From: a bacterium | GTDB taxonomy: Bacteria; Actinomycetota; Acidimicrobiia; Spongiisociales; UBA5794 | Assembly (NCBI GenBank): GCA_024226255.1 | Contig: JAAELU010000620.1 | Coordinates: 1 to 38,198, forward strand | DNA length: 38,198 nucleotides | Direction of reading: 5' to 3' | Shown here: positions 8,609-15,554 of the stretch, one piece after another | Layout of the letters: the number at the start of each line of letters is the position of its first letter | How positions within the stretch are numbered: position 1 is the stretch's first letter | Position numbers and translations under genes: made by a program | The notes under the pieces: model-generated | The model's input: only the letters and a program-made list of their open reading frames with translations | Told to the model about the DNA's origin: nothing | Databases searched by the model: none

Positions 8609-9697
8609 CTAGCGCTGAGCCGCGGCGATTTCATGTTGCACATCTTGGTCGGTCTCAGTTGCCGCCGCCGCACCCAAGGCGGTGTGTGCGGCAGTTCCTC
8701 CGATCTGTCCGAGGGCCCAGGCCGAGTGGGCCCGCACCATGGCGTTGTCAGAGTGGAGGTGAGAGACCACGGCCGGGACCGCCCGCTCATCTCCGGAGTT
8801 CCCAAGCGCAACCAAGATGTTGCGGCGTAGGTACGCGGCCCGGCGCCGCGGCACGTAGAAATGGGCGAATCGCTCGAGCAGGTCGTCGTCAGTGAGGCCC
8901 AGCAGCGCCAACAGATCGATACGTGGTTGCGGCAGCGACGTCGCCTCGAGCCGTGATCCAGGAGGACATGCGTCGAGACAGTCGTCACACCCATAGATAC
9001 GGTCGCCGACAAGCGGACGAAGGAGTTCCGGAATCGCATCTGGCGACTGCAGCAGAAACGAGATACACAACCGGGCGTCGAGTACCCCGGGTGCCACCAG
9101 AGCACCCGTCGGGCAGGCCGGGAGACAGGCAGAGCACGTTCCACAATCTCTGACCATCGGCTCGGTCGGCGGTAGGACCGCGTCGGTCACCACCGAACCG
9201 AGCAGCATCCACGGCCCCTGGCCCGGCGCCAAGACCATTGTGTTCTTGCCCCACCAGCCTATGCCCGCCCGCACCGCGGCCGCTCTGTCAATCAACCTGT
9301 TGTCGTCAGCCACCGTGGCCGCTTCGAAACCGACGTCGGTGAGCAATTCGCCGACGTGATCAAGAGCAGAGCGCAGACCTCGGTAATGGTCCTCAGTCGC
9401 GAATCGAGCCACCCGCCCACGATTCGGAAGTGCCGGGCCGGGCGATCCGGATATCGGGACGTAGGAGTACCCCGCCACGACTAGAGATCGCGCCCAGGGG
9501 AACGATTCGGTGATGTCCGCTGATCGCGCCGGATTGCCGAACGTGAGGTGCATCCCGGCGTGCATGCCGGCAGCTTTCCGGCTCTCGGCGGCGGCTCGGG
9601 CCTCGACGAACGGTCGCGCCGACGCCACCCCGACCGCGACGCAGCCGCGGGCCAGCGTCTCATGGCGCAGCCGGTCCCAGAGTTGAGCCGATTCCAT
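8609..9697 (-). CDS. queG: Epoxyqueuosine reductase QueG
   Basis: QueG carries out the last step of queuosine synthesis, reducing epoxyqueuosine in tRNA with a cobalamin cofactor and two [4Fe-4S] clusters. The 362-residue protein has both ferredoxin-type motifs: Cys185, Cys188, Cys191 and Cys195, then Cys237, Cys240 and Cys244 with Cys211 as the likely eighth ligand. It also has the RAGIGWWGKN segment next to the active site, and C-terminal HEAT-like repeats (after about residue 280) that grip the tRNA anticodon arm. No other queuosine genes are in this window. The ATG at 9697 lacks a Shine-Dalgarno and has TAGCCT six bases upstream, suggesting a leaderless transcript. Confidence 0.93.
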   Translation of the reverse strand: MESAQLWDRLRHETLARGCVAVGVASARPFVEARAAAESRKAAGMHAGMHLTFGNPARSADITESFPWARSLVVAGYSYVPISGSPGPALPNRGRVARFATEDHYRGLRSALDHVGELLTDVGFEAATVADDNRLIDRAAAVRAGIGWWGKNTMVLAPGQGPWMLLGSVVTDAVLPPTEPMVRDCGTCSACLPACPTGALVAPGVLDARLCISFLLQSPDAIPELLRPLVGDRIYGCDDCLDACPPGSRLEATSLPQPRIDLLALLGLTDDDLLERFAHFYVPRRRAAYLRRNILVALGNSGDERAVPAVVSHLHSDNAMVRAHSAWALGQIGGTAAHTALGAAAATETDQDVQHEIAAAQR

Positions 9698-9740
9698 CGA
9701 GTCAGGCTACGCCCCCATCGAGCTCCGGCGGTCTACCTAT

Positions 9741-9792
9741 CTGTTCTTGCGTAGATGACAGCCAATGGTGGCCGTGATCTACGCCGGAACAG
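9741..9792. repeat. Imperfect inverted repeat, first of two tandem related hairpins
   Basis: Arms are CTGTTCTTGCGTAGAT (9741-9756) and ATCTACGCCGGAACAG (9777-9792). Fourteen of 16 positions pair, around a 20-nt loop. The left arm begins with the same CTATCTGTTCTTGCGTA sequence as the next hairpin, so the two look like diverged copies of one palindromic element. Confidence 0.75.
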
Positions 9793-9809
9793 AAGGACGA
9801 AGGCCCCTA

Positions 9810-9863
9810 TCTGTTCTTGCGTACATCCACGCCGCTATTGGCGTGGATGTACGCAAGAACAGA
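9810..9863. repeat. Perfect 24-bp inverted repeat, second of two tandem related hairpins
   Basis: The left arm 9810-9833 and right arm 9840-9863 are exact reverse complements over 24 bp around the 6-nt loop GCTATT. The outer ends read TCTGTTCTTGCGTA and TACGCAAGAACAGA. No U-tract follows on either strand, so it is not a classic intrinsic terminator; a mobile palindrome or REP-like element fits as well. Confidence 0.85.
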
Positions 9864-9906
9864 AGAGCAAGAAGCCCGCAGAGGGACCCCACCGTGGGCG
9901 CGACAA

Positions 9907-9952
9907 CGGGGTCGGGTGCAGGTCCCGCCTTCCCCACCTGCACCCGACCCCG
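9907..9952. terminator. Perfect 17-bp GC-rich hairpin, possible terminator
   Basis: CGGGGTCGGGTGCAGGT (9907-9923) and ACCTGCACCCGACCCCG (9936-9952) pair perfectly over a 12-nt loop. It lies about 60 nt past the stop of the minus-strand mini-protein gene. U-tail is weak (only TTGT on the minus strand), so termination is plausible but unproven. Confidence 0.5.
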
Positions 9953-10009
9953 CCGTCTGCCGCTCCGCCGGAAATCGCCAGAGCGACGGGCTGCTGCGCT
10001 GCTGATCTG

Positions 10010-10216
10010 TTAGCTGGCAGCCGCCTCGTCAGTCGTCGGTCTAGGAACCAGCCGCAAAGGCGACACCAGCCCGGACTCCGCCAGGTTGCCAATCGCCATT
10101 TGCTCGTCAGCCGAGAGAACCACTGGTTGCCCCATCTGATGGAGCAGCACGGAAACAACACAGTCCGAGCATGCCGACGTGTGCTGCATGGAGCATTCGT
10201 CGCAATCGATGATCAT
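10010..10216 (-). CDS. Four-cysteine mini-protein (68 aa)
   Basis: The 68-residue protein begins MIIDCDECSMQHTSACSDC. Cys5, Cys8, Cys16 and Cys19 form a C-x2-C-x7-C-x2-C knuckle that could hold zinc or an iron-sulfur cluster. The next segment VVSVLLHQMG is hydrophobic and helical, and the C-terminus is Ala/Pro-rich. From memory, short proteins with this start occur widely in actinobacteria, but I know no assigned function. The ATG at 10216 follows a GGCGAGG ribosome site. It is transcribed away from the F420 oxidoreductase gene, with a 176-nt shared upstream region. A metal-binding regulator or redox partner is inference only. Confidence 0.75.
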   Translation of the reverse strand: MIIDCDECSMQHTSACSDCVVSVLLHQMGQPVVLSADEQMAIGNLAESGLVSPLRLVPRPTTDEAAAS

Positions 10217-10355
10217 TTTGCCTCGCCTTCCGCTTGCTGTTCCGCCGGCTCGGCACTCCCGTGCTTTCCGACTGACACCAAGTTAGAAAGCGGGTGTGAC
10301 AGATTTGCGATGACACAAAGGTGCATGGCGCGAGGTAGCGTTTGCGCCAACTCGG

Positions 10356-10370
10356 CTGCACGAACTGCAG
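10356..10370. promoter_or_regulatory. Short inverted repeat upstream of the F420 oxidoreductase gene
   Basis: CTGCA-CGAAC-TGCAG forms a perfect 5-bp inverted repeat about 22 nt before the start codon and just upstream of the ribosome site. Size and place would fit a repressor site, but arms this short arise often by chance. Confidence 0.3.
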
Positions 10371-10392
10371 CACATATTGAAGATGGAGAGAG

Positions 10393-11418
10393 ATGGAACT
10401 CGGACTGAATCTCGGCTACTGGGGCGCCCGCCCGACAACCGACATGGACATGGTCCTCGCAGCCGAATCGGCCGGCTACTCGGTCGTTTGGGCGGCCGAG
10501 TCGTGGGGTTCGGACGCCGTCACCGTTCTGTCCTGGATCGGGGCCAAGACGTCGAAGATCAAGCTCGGCGCCGGGATTCTCCAGATGCCGGCACGCACTC
10601 CGGCGATGACGGCAATGACCGCGGTCACTCTGAGCGAGCTGAGCGAAGGTCGATTCATCCTCGGCCTCGGCCTCAGTGGGCCGCAGGTGGTGGAGGGCTG
10701 GCACGGACGCCCATACGGCAAGCCGATCGGGAAGACTCGTGAGTATGTCGACATCGTGCGCCGCATCATCGCCCGCGAGGAGCCGCTGACGCACCATGGC
10801 GAGCATTATCAGATCCCATACGACGGTCCTGGTGCCACGGGTTTGGGCAAGCCGCTGAAGCTGATCACACATCCGCACCATGACATCCCCATCTTCATCG
10901 CATCGATCGGGCCCAAGAACGTCGCAGTGACGGCCGAGATCGCAGACGGCTGGCTTCCAATCTTCTACTCCCCCGCCCATCCCGAATTTGAGGAGCATCT
11001 CAAAGCAGGATTCGCAGCATCGGGAGATCCGGATCGTCGCAGCAAGTTCTCCGTCGCGCCGAGTGTCCAGGCCATAGTCGACGAGGACTTCTCGGCAGCC
11101 CGCAATGCCATGCGTCCGATGCTCTCGCTCTATATCGGCGGCATGGGGGCCAAGGGCCGGAACTTCTATCACTCACTGGCATCACGCTACGGCTTCGAGA
11201 AGGAAGCCGATGAGATCCAAGACCAGTTCCTGGCGGGCAACCGGATGGCGGCCGCCACGGCCGTACCGGACGAATTGATTGACATCGTCTGCATCGCCGG
11301 GCCAAAAGGACATGTCGCCGAACGTCTAGCCGCATGGCAAGACTCCGGCATCGACATGCTCAACGTTTCCACCTCAGACCTCCACACGGTGCGGACCATC
11401 GCCGAATTAGTCGGCTGA
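10393..11418 (+). CDS. LLM-class F420-dependent oxidoreductase
   Basis: This 341-residue luciferase-like TIM-barrel protein probably uses coenzyme F420, as most actinobacterial members do. It opens [14 protein letters not shown], has the [17 protein letters not shown] strand-loop near residues 33-50, [13 protein letters not shown] near 57-70, and the family block [20 protein letters not shown] near 86-105. The substrate-facing [20 protein letters not shown] segment is typical of the branch related to F420-dependent glucose-6-phosphate dehydrogenase and methylene-H4MPT reductase. The ATG at 10393 follows GGAGAGAG. A VOC protein starts 15 nt after the stop, so the two are likely co-transcribed. 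Substrate unknown. Confidence 0.88.
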   Translation: MELGLNLGYWGARPTTDMDMVLAAESAGYSVVWAAESWGSDAVTVLSWIGAKTSKIKLGAGILQMPARTPAMTAMTAVTLSELSEGRFILGLGLSGPQVVEGWHGRPYGKPIGKTREYVDIVRRIIAREEPLTHHGEHYQIPYDGPGATGLGKPLKLITHPHHDIPIFIASIGPKNVAVTAEIADGWLPIFYSPAHPEFEEHLKAGFAASGDPDRRSKFSVAPSVQAIVDEDFSAARNAMRPMLSLYIGGMGAKGRNFYHSLASRYGFEKEADEIQDQFLAGNRMAAATAVPDELIDIVCIAGPKGHVAERLAAWQDSGIDMLNVSTSDLHTVRTIAELVG

Positions 11419-11433
11419 TCGAGGAGACAACAC

Positions 11434-11811
11434 ATGCCAGAAACTGAAGCCGACAACGTCCCCTGGATGATCGCGGCGACGATCGACTGTCACGATCTCG
11501 AAGGCAGCGCCCGCTTTTGGTCGGAGCTTTTTAACATGGAGATCGCCGGAATCGAGGAACCGTTCGCCTTCTTGTCGCCGGCCGAGGGTCGCAAGGTCTC
11601 GATCTGGTTGCAGAAGGTGCCTGAAACCAAGGCCGGCAAGAACCGGGTCCACCTCGACTTCGCCGTCCAAGACCTCGAGGCGACCGAACGCAAGGTTGTC
11701 GAACTGGGCGGCTCACTCGGCGATCGGGCCAGCTGGCACGATTTCAACTGGCGCACTTGCCTCGACCCCGAAGGGAACGAGTTCGACGTAATGCAGGCGC
11801 AGAAGGCTTGA
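11434..11811 (+). CDS. VOC/glyoxalase superfamily protein
   Basis: The 125-residue protein has one VOC module with two beta-alpha-beta-beta-beta halves. The first runs from IAATIDCHDLEGSARFWSELF to the KVSIWLQKVPE strand. The second starts at RVHLDFAVQDLEATERKVVELGG and ends with LDPEGNEFDVMQ. The His in RVHLDF and the Glu in GNEF are at the usual metal-ligand positions. Members act as lyases, dioxygenases or antibiotic-binding proteins, and sequence alone does not choose. A GAGGAG site precedes the ATG, and it is paired with the F420 oxidoreductase, so a shared substrate is plausible. Confidence 0.85.
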   Translation: MPETEADNVPWMIAATIDCHDLEGSARFWSELFNMEIAGIEEPFAFLSPAEGRKVSIWLQKVPETKAGKNRVHLDFAVQDLEATERKVVELGGSLGDRASWHDFNWRTCLDPEGNEFDVMQAQKA

Positions 11812-11814
11812 AGA

Positions 11815-11886
11815 CAGAAGTCAGATGTCAGAAGTCAGAAGCCAGACGTCAGATCGGACTGGCAACTGGCAACTAACAACTGGTAA
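11815..11886. repeat. Two adjacent heptanucleotide tandem repeat arrays
   Basis: Six heptamers of the form CAGAAGT (variants CAGATGT, CAGAAGC, CAGACGT, CAGATCG) run without a break from 11815 to 11856. Two bases later four more of a different form, CTGGCAA (variants CTAACAA, CTGGTAA), run from 11859 to 11886. The arrays lie between the VOC stop and the ilv promoter. They resemble the short tandemly repeated repetitive sequences described in cyanobacteria in having a 7-nt period. Confidence 0.8.
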
Positions 11887-11923
11887 CCGGGTGCTCCCCT
11901 CACCCCTCACTCCTGTTCCCAGG

Positions 11924-11952
11924 TTGACACTCGGCGCTTCGATGTGGATACT
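11924..11952 (+). promoter_or_regulatory. Predicted housekeeping promoter of the ilv-leu operon
   Basis: TTGACA at 11924-11929 is a perfect -35 box. A 17-nt spacer leads to GATACT at 11947-11952, a good -10 box. Transcription would begin near 11959, giving a leader of about 170 nt before ilvB that contains the leader peptide and terminator. Confidence 0.75.
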
Positions 11953-11960
11953 CGCAGGAC

Positions 11961-11980
11961 CGCGAAAGGCTTCTTTCGCG
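11961..11980 (+). repeat. Hairpin at the predicted 5' end of the ilv leader
   Basis: CGCGAAAG-GCTT-CTTTCGCG pairs over 8 bp with a 4-nt loop, directly at the predicted transcript start. A 5'-end hairpin could protect the mRNA from decay; it has no U-tract, so it is not a terminator. Confidence 0.6.
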
Positions 11981-12003
11981 ACAAACACAGGAATCACCAA
12001 ACA

Positions 12004-12039
12004 ATGACCCACCAGCACACACTGGTACTTATCAAGTAG
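12004..12039 (+). CDS. ilv leader peptide ([11 protein letters not shown])
   Basis: An 11-residue open frame, ATG to TAG, reads [11 protein letters not shown]. Four consecutive codons at 12022-12033 specify Leu, Val, Leu and Ile, exactly the end products of the pathway encoded downstream. An AGGA ribosome site lies 11 nt before the ATG. The strong promoter upstream and the terminator downstream (12074-12096) complete the classic attenuator layout. Leader peptides of this kind ahead of ilvB are known from Corynebacterium, Mycobacterium and Streptomyces; this one is read directly from the sequence and is too short for standard gene callers. Confidence 0.8.
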   Translation: MTHQHTLVLIK

Positions 12040-12069
12040 GCGCACCCGGAGAGATCCGGAACCGTGCGC
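12040..12069 (+). promoter_or_regulatory. Stem-loop following the ilv leader peptide
   Basis: GCGCAC (12040-12045) pairs with GTGCGC (12064-12069). Stacked inside it, CCGGA (12046-12050) pairs with TCCGG (12055-12059) around a GAGA tetraloop, leaving an AACC bulge on the 3' side. It starts right after the leader TAG, where a pause hairpin of an attenuator belongs. CGGAG at 12047-12051 could instead pair with CTCCG at 12076-12080 in the terminator stem, a weak 5-bp candidate antiterminator. Confidence 0.65.
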
Positions 12070-12073
12070 TGTG

Positions 12074-12096
12074 CCCTCCGCTTCGGAGGGTTTTTT
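12074..12096 (+). terminator. Intrinsic terminator (attenuator) upstream of ilvB
   Basis: CCCTCCG-CTT-CGGAGGG is a perfect 7-bp stem followed at once by six T residues. It lies between the leader peptide and ilvB, 35 nt before the ilvB ATG, so readthrough is needed for expression of the operon. Confidence 0.88.
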
Positions 12097-12130
12097 CGTT
12101 TCAGACGTGCCGCAGGCAACAGGAGACCCC

Positions 12131-13882
12131 ATGAGCAAAACGATGACGGGAGCCCAAGCTCTCATCTACGCCCTCGAGGGCCAGGGAGTGGACATCGTAT
12201 TCGGCGTACCCGGCGGTGCCATCCTGCCTGCATACGATCCGATTCTCGACAGCAGGATTCGCCACGTCCTAGCTCGTCACGAGCAAGGCGCCGGACACAT
12301 GGCGTCAGGATATGCCCACGCCACCGGTCGTGTTGGAGTGATGATCGCCACCTCCGGGCCGGGGGCCACCAATCTGATCACACCTTTGCAGGACTGCTAC
12401 ATGGACTCCATCCCAGTGGTCGCCATCACGGGCCAGGTAGCCACGCACTCCATTGGCAACGATGCCTTCCAAGAGGCTCACACCTGGGGCATCTCGATGC
12501 CGGCAACCAAGCACAATTACCTGATCACCGACGTCAATGACATTCCCGAGGTGATCAACGAGGCGTTCCACCTCGCCGCCACGGGACGACCCGGTCCAAT
12601 CCTCGTGGATGTCCCCAAGGACGTGCTGGCCGCCACAATGACCTGGCACGACGCTCCTCCTACCAAGCTTCCGGGCTACAAGCCGTCGGTCAAGGGACAT
12701 CCTCGCCAGGTGAAGGCGGCCATTGAGATGATCCAGCAGGCGGAACGACCGGTCCTGTATACCGGCGGAGGTGTCATCAGAGCCGAAGCGTCCGCCGAGC
12801 TACGCCAATTCGCCGAGATGGCCAACCTGCCGGTCGTGACAACTCTGATGGCACGCGGCGCCATGCCCGACTCACATCCACTTTCTCTGGGTATGTCTGG
12901 AATGCACGGTTGCTACACCGCCACGACAGCGATTCAGCAAGCTGATCTGCTGGTGGCGATGGCAGCACGCTTCGACGATCGGGTGACGGGCGAGGTCAAG
13001 AGCTTCGCTCCCAACGCCAAGGTCATCCACGTCGATGTCGACCCCGCCGAGATCGGCAAGGTCCGCAACGCCGAAGTGCCGATTGTCGGTGACGCCAAAG
13101 TGGTGCTGGGCCAGCTACTGCACCAGCTCGAGCGAACGCTTGATGACGCCGCGCCGCCGGCGCGCACCGAGTGGTTCGATCAACTCGCCGAGTGGCAACA
13201 CGATTTCCCGTTGGCGTTCGACCAGGACCCAGACGGCCCGATCCAGCAACAGTACGTCATTGCCGAGCTACGGCGCATCACGAATGGTGACGCCATCATC
13301 GTGGCGGGCGTCGGCCAGCACCAGATGTGGGCTGCCCAGTTCGGGGGCTTTGAGAAACCCAACACCTGGATCAATTCGGGTGGCCTGGGAACGATGGGCT
13401 ATGCAGTTCCGGCCGCAGTCGGAGCGAAGGCCGGAAAGCCCGACGACACTGTGTTTGCCATCGACGGCGACGGTTGTTTCCAGATGACCATGCAGGAGCT
13501 GATCACGGCCAGCGTGGAAGGTATCCCGGTGAAGATCGCCGTGATGAACAACGGTGCGCTTGGGATGGTCCGACAATGGCAGAAGCTGTTCTACCACGAA
13601 CGGTTCTCGGCCACCGACCTGACCAACCACACCCCCGATTACGTGAAACTGGCCGAAGCCATGGGATGTGTTGGCCTTCGAGCCGAGCGACCAGCCGACG
13701 TCGGACCCATGCTCGAAAAGGCTCTCGCCATCAACGACAAACCCGTGGTGATCGACTTTGTTTGTGATCCCGAGGCCATGGTGTTCCCGATGGTTGTTGC
13801 CGGGGGAAGCAACGACCACGTCATCATGGGGCCTGAGGACCTGCCGAGACCCGATGGACCGCAGCCGGAGGACGTCATATGA
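12131..13882 (+). CDS. ilvB: Acetolactate synthase large subunit
   Basis: IlvB is the thiamine-diphosphate catalytic subunit that makes acetolactate or acetohydroxybutyrate, the first common step to valine, leucine and isoleucine. From the ATG at 12131 (AGGAG site) it has 583 residues. Visible are the catalytic Glu51 in RHEQGAGH, the [21 protein letters not shown] segment (around residues 75-95), and the ThDP/Mg motif starting at GDGCFQ near residue 445 and ending at [10 protein letters not shown]. The frame is open 20 codons upstream, but that part is the terminator and cannot be coding. The stop overlaps ilvN by 4 nt. Confidence 0.96.
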   Translation: MSKTMTGAQALIYALEGQGVDIVFGVPGGAILPAYDPILDSRIRHVLARHEQGAGHMASGYAHATGRVGVMIATSGPGATNLITPLQDCYMDSIPVVAITGQVATHSIGNDAFQEAHTWGISMPATKHNYLITDVNDIPEVINEAFHLAATGRPGPILVDVPKDVLAATMTWHDAPPTKLPGYKPSVKGHPRQVKAAIEMIQQAERPVLYTGGGVIRAEASAELRQFAEMANLPVVTTLMARGAMPDSHPLSLGMSGMHGCYTATTAIQQADLLVAMAARFDDRVTGEVKSFAPNAKVIHVDVDPAEIGKVRNAEVPIVGDAKVVLGQLLHQLERTLDDAAPPARTEWFDQLAEWQHDFPLAFDQDPDGPIQQQYVIAELRRITNGDAIIVAGVGQHQMWAAQFGGFEKPNTWINSGGLGTMGYAVPAAVGAKAGKPDDTVFAIDGDGCFQMTMQELITASVEGIPVKIAVMNNGALGMVRQWQKLFYHERFSATDLTNHTPDYVKLAEAMGCVGLRAERPADVGPMLEKALAINDKPVVIDFVCDPEAMVFPMVVAGGSNDHVIMGPEDLPRPDGPQPEDVI

Positions 13883-14388
13883 ATCACGTGATCAATGTGC
13901 AAGTAGAGAACAAGCCCGGTGTGCTGGCGCGGGTGGCGTCGATGTTCGCCGGGCGAGGCTTCAACATTCACTCGCTCGCGGTCGGCCCAACGGCAGATCC
14001 CACCCTGTCACGGATGACGGTTGTCGTCGACGGCCCGGAGATGGAACAGATCATCAAGCAGCTGTACAAGCTGGTTCACACCGTCAAGGTGACCGAGCTG
14101 ACCTCGGGCCAAGGGATCGAGCGCGAGATCATGATCGTTCGAGTCAACGCCGAGGCCTCCAAGCGAGGGGAGATCATCGAAGCAGCCGACATCTTCAAGG
14201 CGAAGACGATCGATGTGGGGATGGCGTCGCTCACCTTTGAGCTGGCCGGCGAGCCCGACACACTCGCCGACTTCCAAGAGCTGATGCAACCATATGGGGT
14301 CATCGACCTGGCCAAATCCGGCCGAATCGCGATGGCTCGGGACGCCAAGTCCAAAGACGGAACCAAAGCGCGGCTTCGATCCGCTTGA
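13879..14388 (+). CDS. ilvN: Acetolactate synthase regulatory small subunit
   Basis: This 169-residue subunit binds valine and stimulates IlvB. An N-terminal ACT domain (residues 1-75) has the typical [20 protein letters not shown] helix-strand, and a C-terminal ALS_ss_C-type domain follows from about residue 80 ([12 protein letters not shown] to SGRIAMAR). The length matches bacterial IlvN/IlvH proteins of about 160-170 residues. The ATG overlaps the ilvB stop by 4 nt, which fits translational coupling to keep the subunits in balance. Confidence 0.95.
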   Translation: MNHVINVQVENKPGVLARVASMFAGRGFNIHSLAVGPTADPTLSRMTVVVDGPEMEQIIKQLYKLVHTVKVTELTSGQGIEREIMIVRVNAEASKRGEIIEAADIFKAKTIDVGMASLTFELAGEPDTLADFQELMQPYGVIDLAKSGRIAMARDAKSKDGTKARLRSA

Positions 14389-14421
14389 ATGCGGCTCTCG
14401 CCTAGGAGGAAACACCACCAG

Positions 14422-15435
14422 ATGACAACGGTCTACTACGAGAAAGATGCCGATCCCGGCCTCATCCATCGCCGCAAAGTGGCGATCATCGGTTTCGGCA
14501 GCCAGGGCCACGCCCACGCCATGAATCTCAAGGACTCCGGCGTTGACGTTGTCGTCGGTCTGCGTGAAGGCAGCCGCCGCGAAGGCACCGCGGCCGCGGC
14601 CGGCATCAAGGTCGTCACCCCGGCTGACGCCGCCGAATGGGCCGACGTCATCATGGTGCTCGTTCCCGATCAGTATCAGCAGTCGCTGTATGCCGAGACG
14701 ATCGCTCCCCGCCTCAACAGCGGCGACGCCTTGTTATTTGCCCACGGCTTCAGCGTGCGCTTTGGATATGTGAACCCACCACCGGATGTCGATGTGGCGA
14801 TGGTGGCCCCCAAGGGACCCGGACATCTGGTTCGCCGGCAGTTCGTCGAGGGCAGTGGGGTTCCATCTCTCGTGGCAATCCACCAGGACGCCACCGGAGA
14901 GGCCAAAAAACTCGCCCTGTCCTATGCCCACGGGATCGGAGGAACTCGTGCCGGAGTCATCGAAACAACGTTCTCCGACGAGGCCGAGACCGACCTGTTT
15001 GGCGAACAAGTAATCCTTTGTGGCGGCATCGATTCAATGATCCGGGCGGCTTTCGAGACGCTGACCGAGGCCGGCTATCCAGATGAGATGGCCTATTTCG
15101 AGGTCCTCCATGAGCTCAAGCTGATCGTCGACCTTCTCTTTGAAGGTGGTATCAGCTGGATGCGCCACTCGGTTTCCGACACAGCTGAGTACGGAGACAT
15201 TGTCTCGGGACCGCGCATCGTCACTGCTGAGACGAAGGCGGTGATGAAGGAGATTCTCGGCGAGATCCAATCCGGCGAGTTCGCCCGGAACTGGATGGCA
15301 GAGAACGACGCGGGGACACCCAACCTCCTGGCGGCCCGCGCCGCCGTAGCCAATCACCCGGTTGAGGTTGTCGGACGCAAGCTACGAGCCATGATGCCGT
15401 TCCTCAACGAGAAGTCCCCTGAGGACGACATATGA
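14422..15435 (+). CDS. ilvC: Ketol-acid reductoisomerase (class I)
   Basis: IlvC isomerises and reduces acetolactate with NADPH and magnesium. From the ATG at 14422 it has 337 residues, the class I length. The N-terminal Rossmann domain has the [10 protein letters not shown] motif near residue 25 and a basic cofactor loop (LREGSRRE near residue 47-54), and [12 protein letters not shown] contains the active-site region. The C-terminal helical knot contains the metal-binding acidic residues (DLFGEQ near 190 and the [17 protein letters not shown] region near 226). An earlier in-frame ATG at 14389 directly follows the ilvN stop, but the AGGAGG site at 14404-14409 favours the later one. Its final codons overlap the leuA leader peptide. 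Confidence 0.95.
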   Translation: MTTVYYEKDADPGLIHRRKVAIIGFGSQGHAHAMNLKDSGVDVVVGLREGSRREGTAAAAGIKVVTPADAAEWADVIMVLVPDQYQQSLYAETIAPRLNSGDALLFAHGFSVRFGYVNPPPDVDVAMVAPKGPGHLVRRQFVEGSGVPSLVAIHQDATGEAKKLALSYAHGIGGTRAGVIETTFSDEAETDLFGEQVILCGGIDSMIRAAFETLTEAGYPDEMAYFEVLHELKLIVDLLFEGGISWMRHSVSDTAEYGDIVSGPRIVTAETKAVMKEILGEIQSGEFARNWMAENDAGTPNLLAARAAVANHPVEVVGRKLRAMMPFLNEKSPEDDI

Positions 15436-15482
15436 GCGAGCCTGGCGTACGCGCTCCTGCATCCAGACTGCTCCTTATTTAG
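15432..15482 (+). CDS. leuA leader peptide ([16 protein letters not shown])
   Basis: A 16-residue open frame starts at an ATG that overlaps the ilvC stop by 4 nt and has a GAGG site 7 nt upstream. It ends with four pathway codons, CTG CTC CTT ATT (Leu-Leu-Leu-Ile), directly before TAG. Those codons are also the sequence that can base-pair with the leuA ribosome site (see the regulatory entry). The position, the codon content and the pairing together make chance unlikely. Leader peptides before leuA are known in actinobacteria; here it lies inside an operon, not at its head. Confidence 0.75.
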   Translation: MSEPGVRAPASRLLLI

Positions 15483-15547
15483 CCGGGCGGCTCCAATCGG
15501 TCGCCCGGCTCTGGGATCCCACCGACACCCGTTCTAAATGAGGAGCA
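15469..15547 (+). promoter_or_regulatory. Predicted translational attenuator masking the leuA ribosome site
   Basis: Bases 15469-15480 (TGCTCCTTATTT, the Leu-Leu-Ile codons of the leader peptide) can pair with 15536-15547 (AAATGAGGAGCA, containing the leuA AGGAG site). The helix has 12 consecutive pairs, eleven Watson-Crick and one G-U. Two further pairs, 15481-15535 and 15482-15534, are possible. A second hairpin lies between the arms: AGCCGGGCG (15481-15489) with CGCCCGGCT (15502-15510). Inferred mechanism: with enough leucine the leader is translated, the helix re-forms and leuA is shut. With scarce leucine a ribosome stalls on the Leu codons, covers the left arm and exposes the AGGAG. No U-tract follows, so transcription termination is unlikely. 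Confidence 0.7.
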
Positions 15548-15554
15548 CACCACT

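Larger units (their letters stand above)
9698..10009. other. Gene-free stretch with three hairpins between queG and the Cys4 mini-protein gene
   Basis: No convincing coding region is seen here. The stretch holds two tandem related inverted repeats (9741-9792 and 9810-9863) and a third, unrelated perfect one (9907-9952). It lies downstream of the minus-strand mini-protein gene and upstream of queG, so the hairpins may end the former's transcript. None has a clear U-tract on either strand. Confidence 0.7.

Noticed and set aside
15481-15510. Hairpin after ilvC as an intrinsic transcription terminator
   Set aside because: No U-tract follows, the leuA leader peptide starts before it, and it fits better as the inner stem of the leuA translational control.
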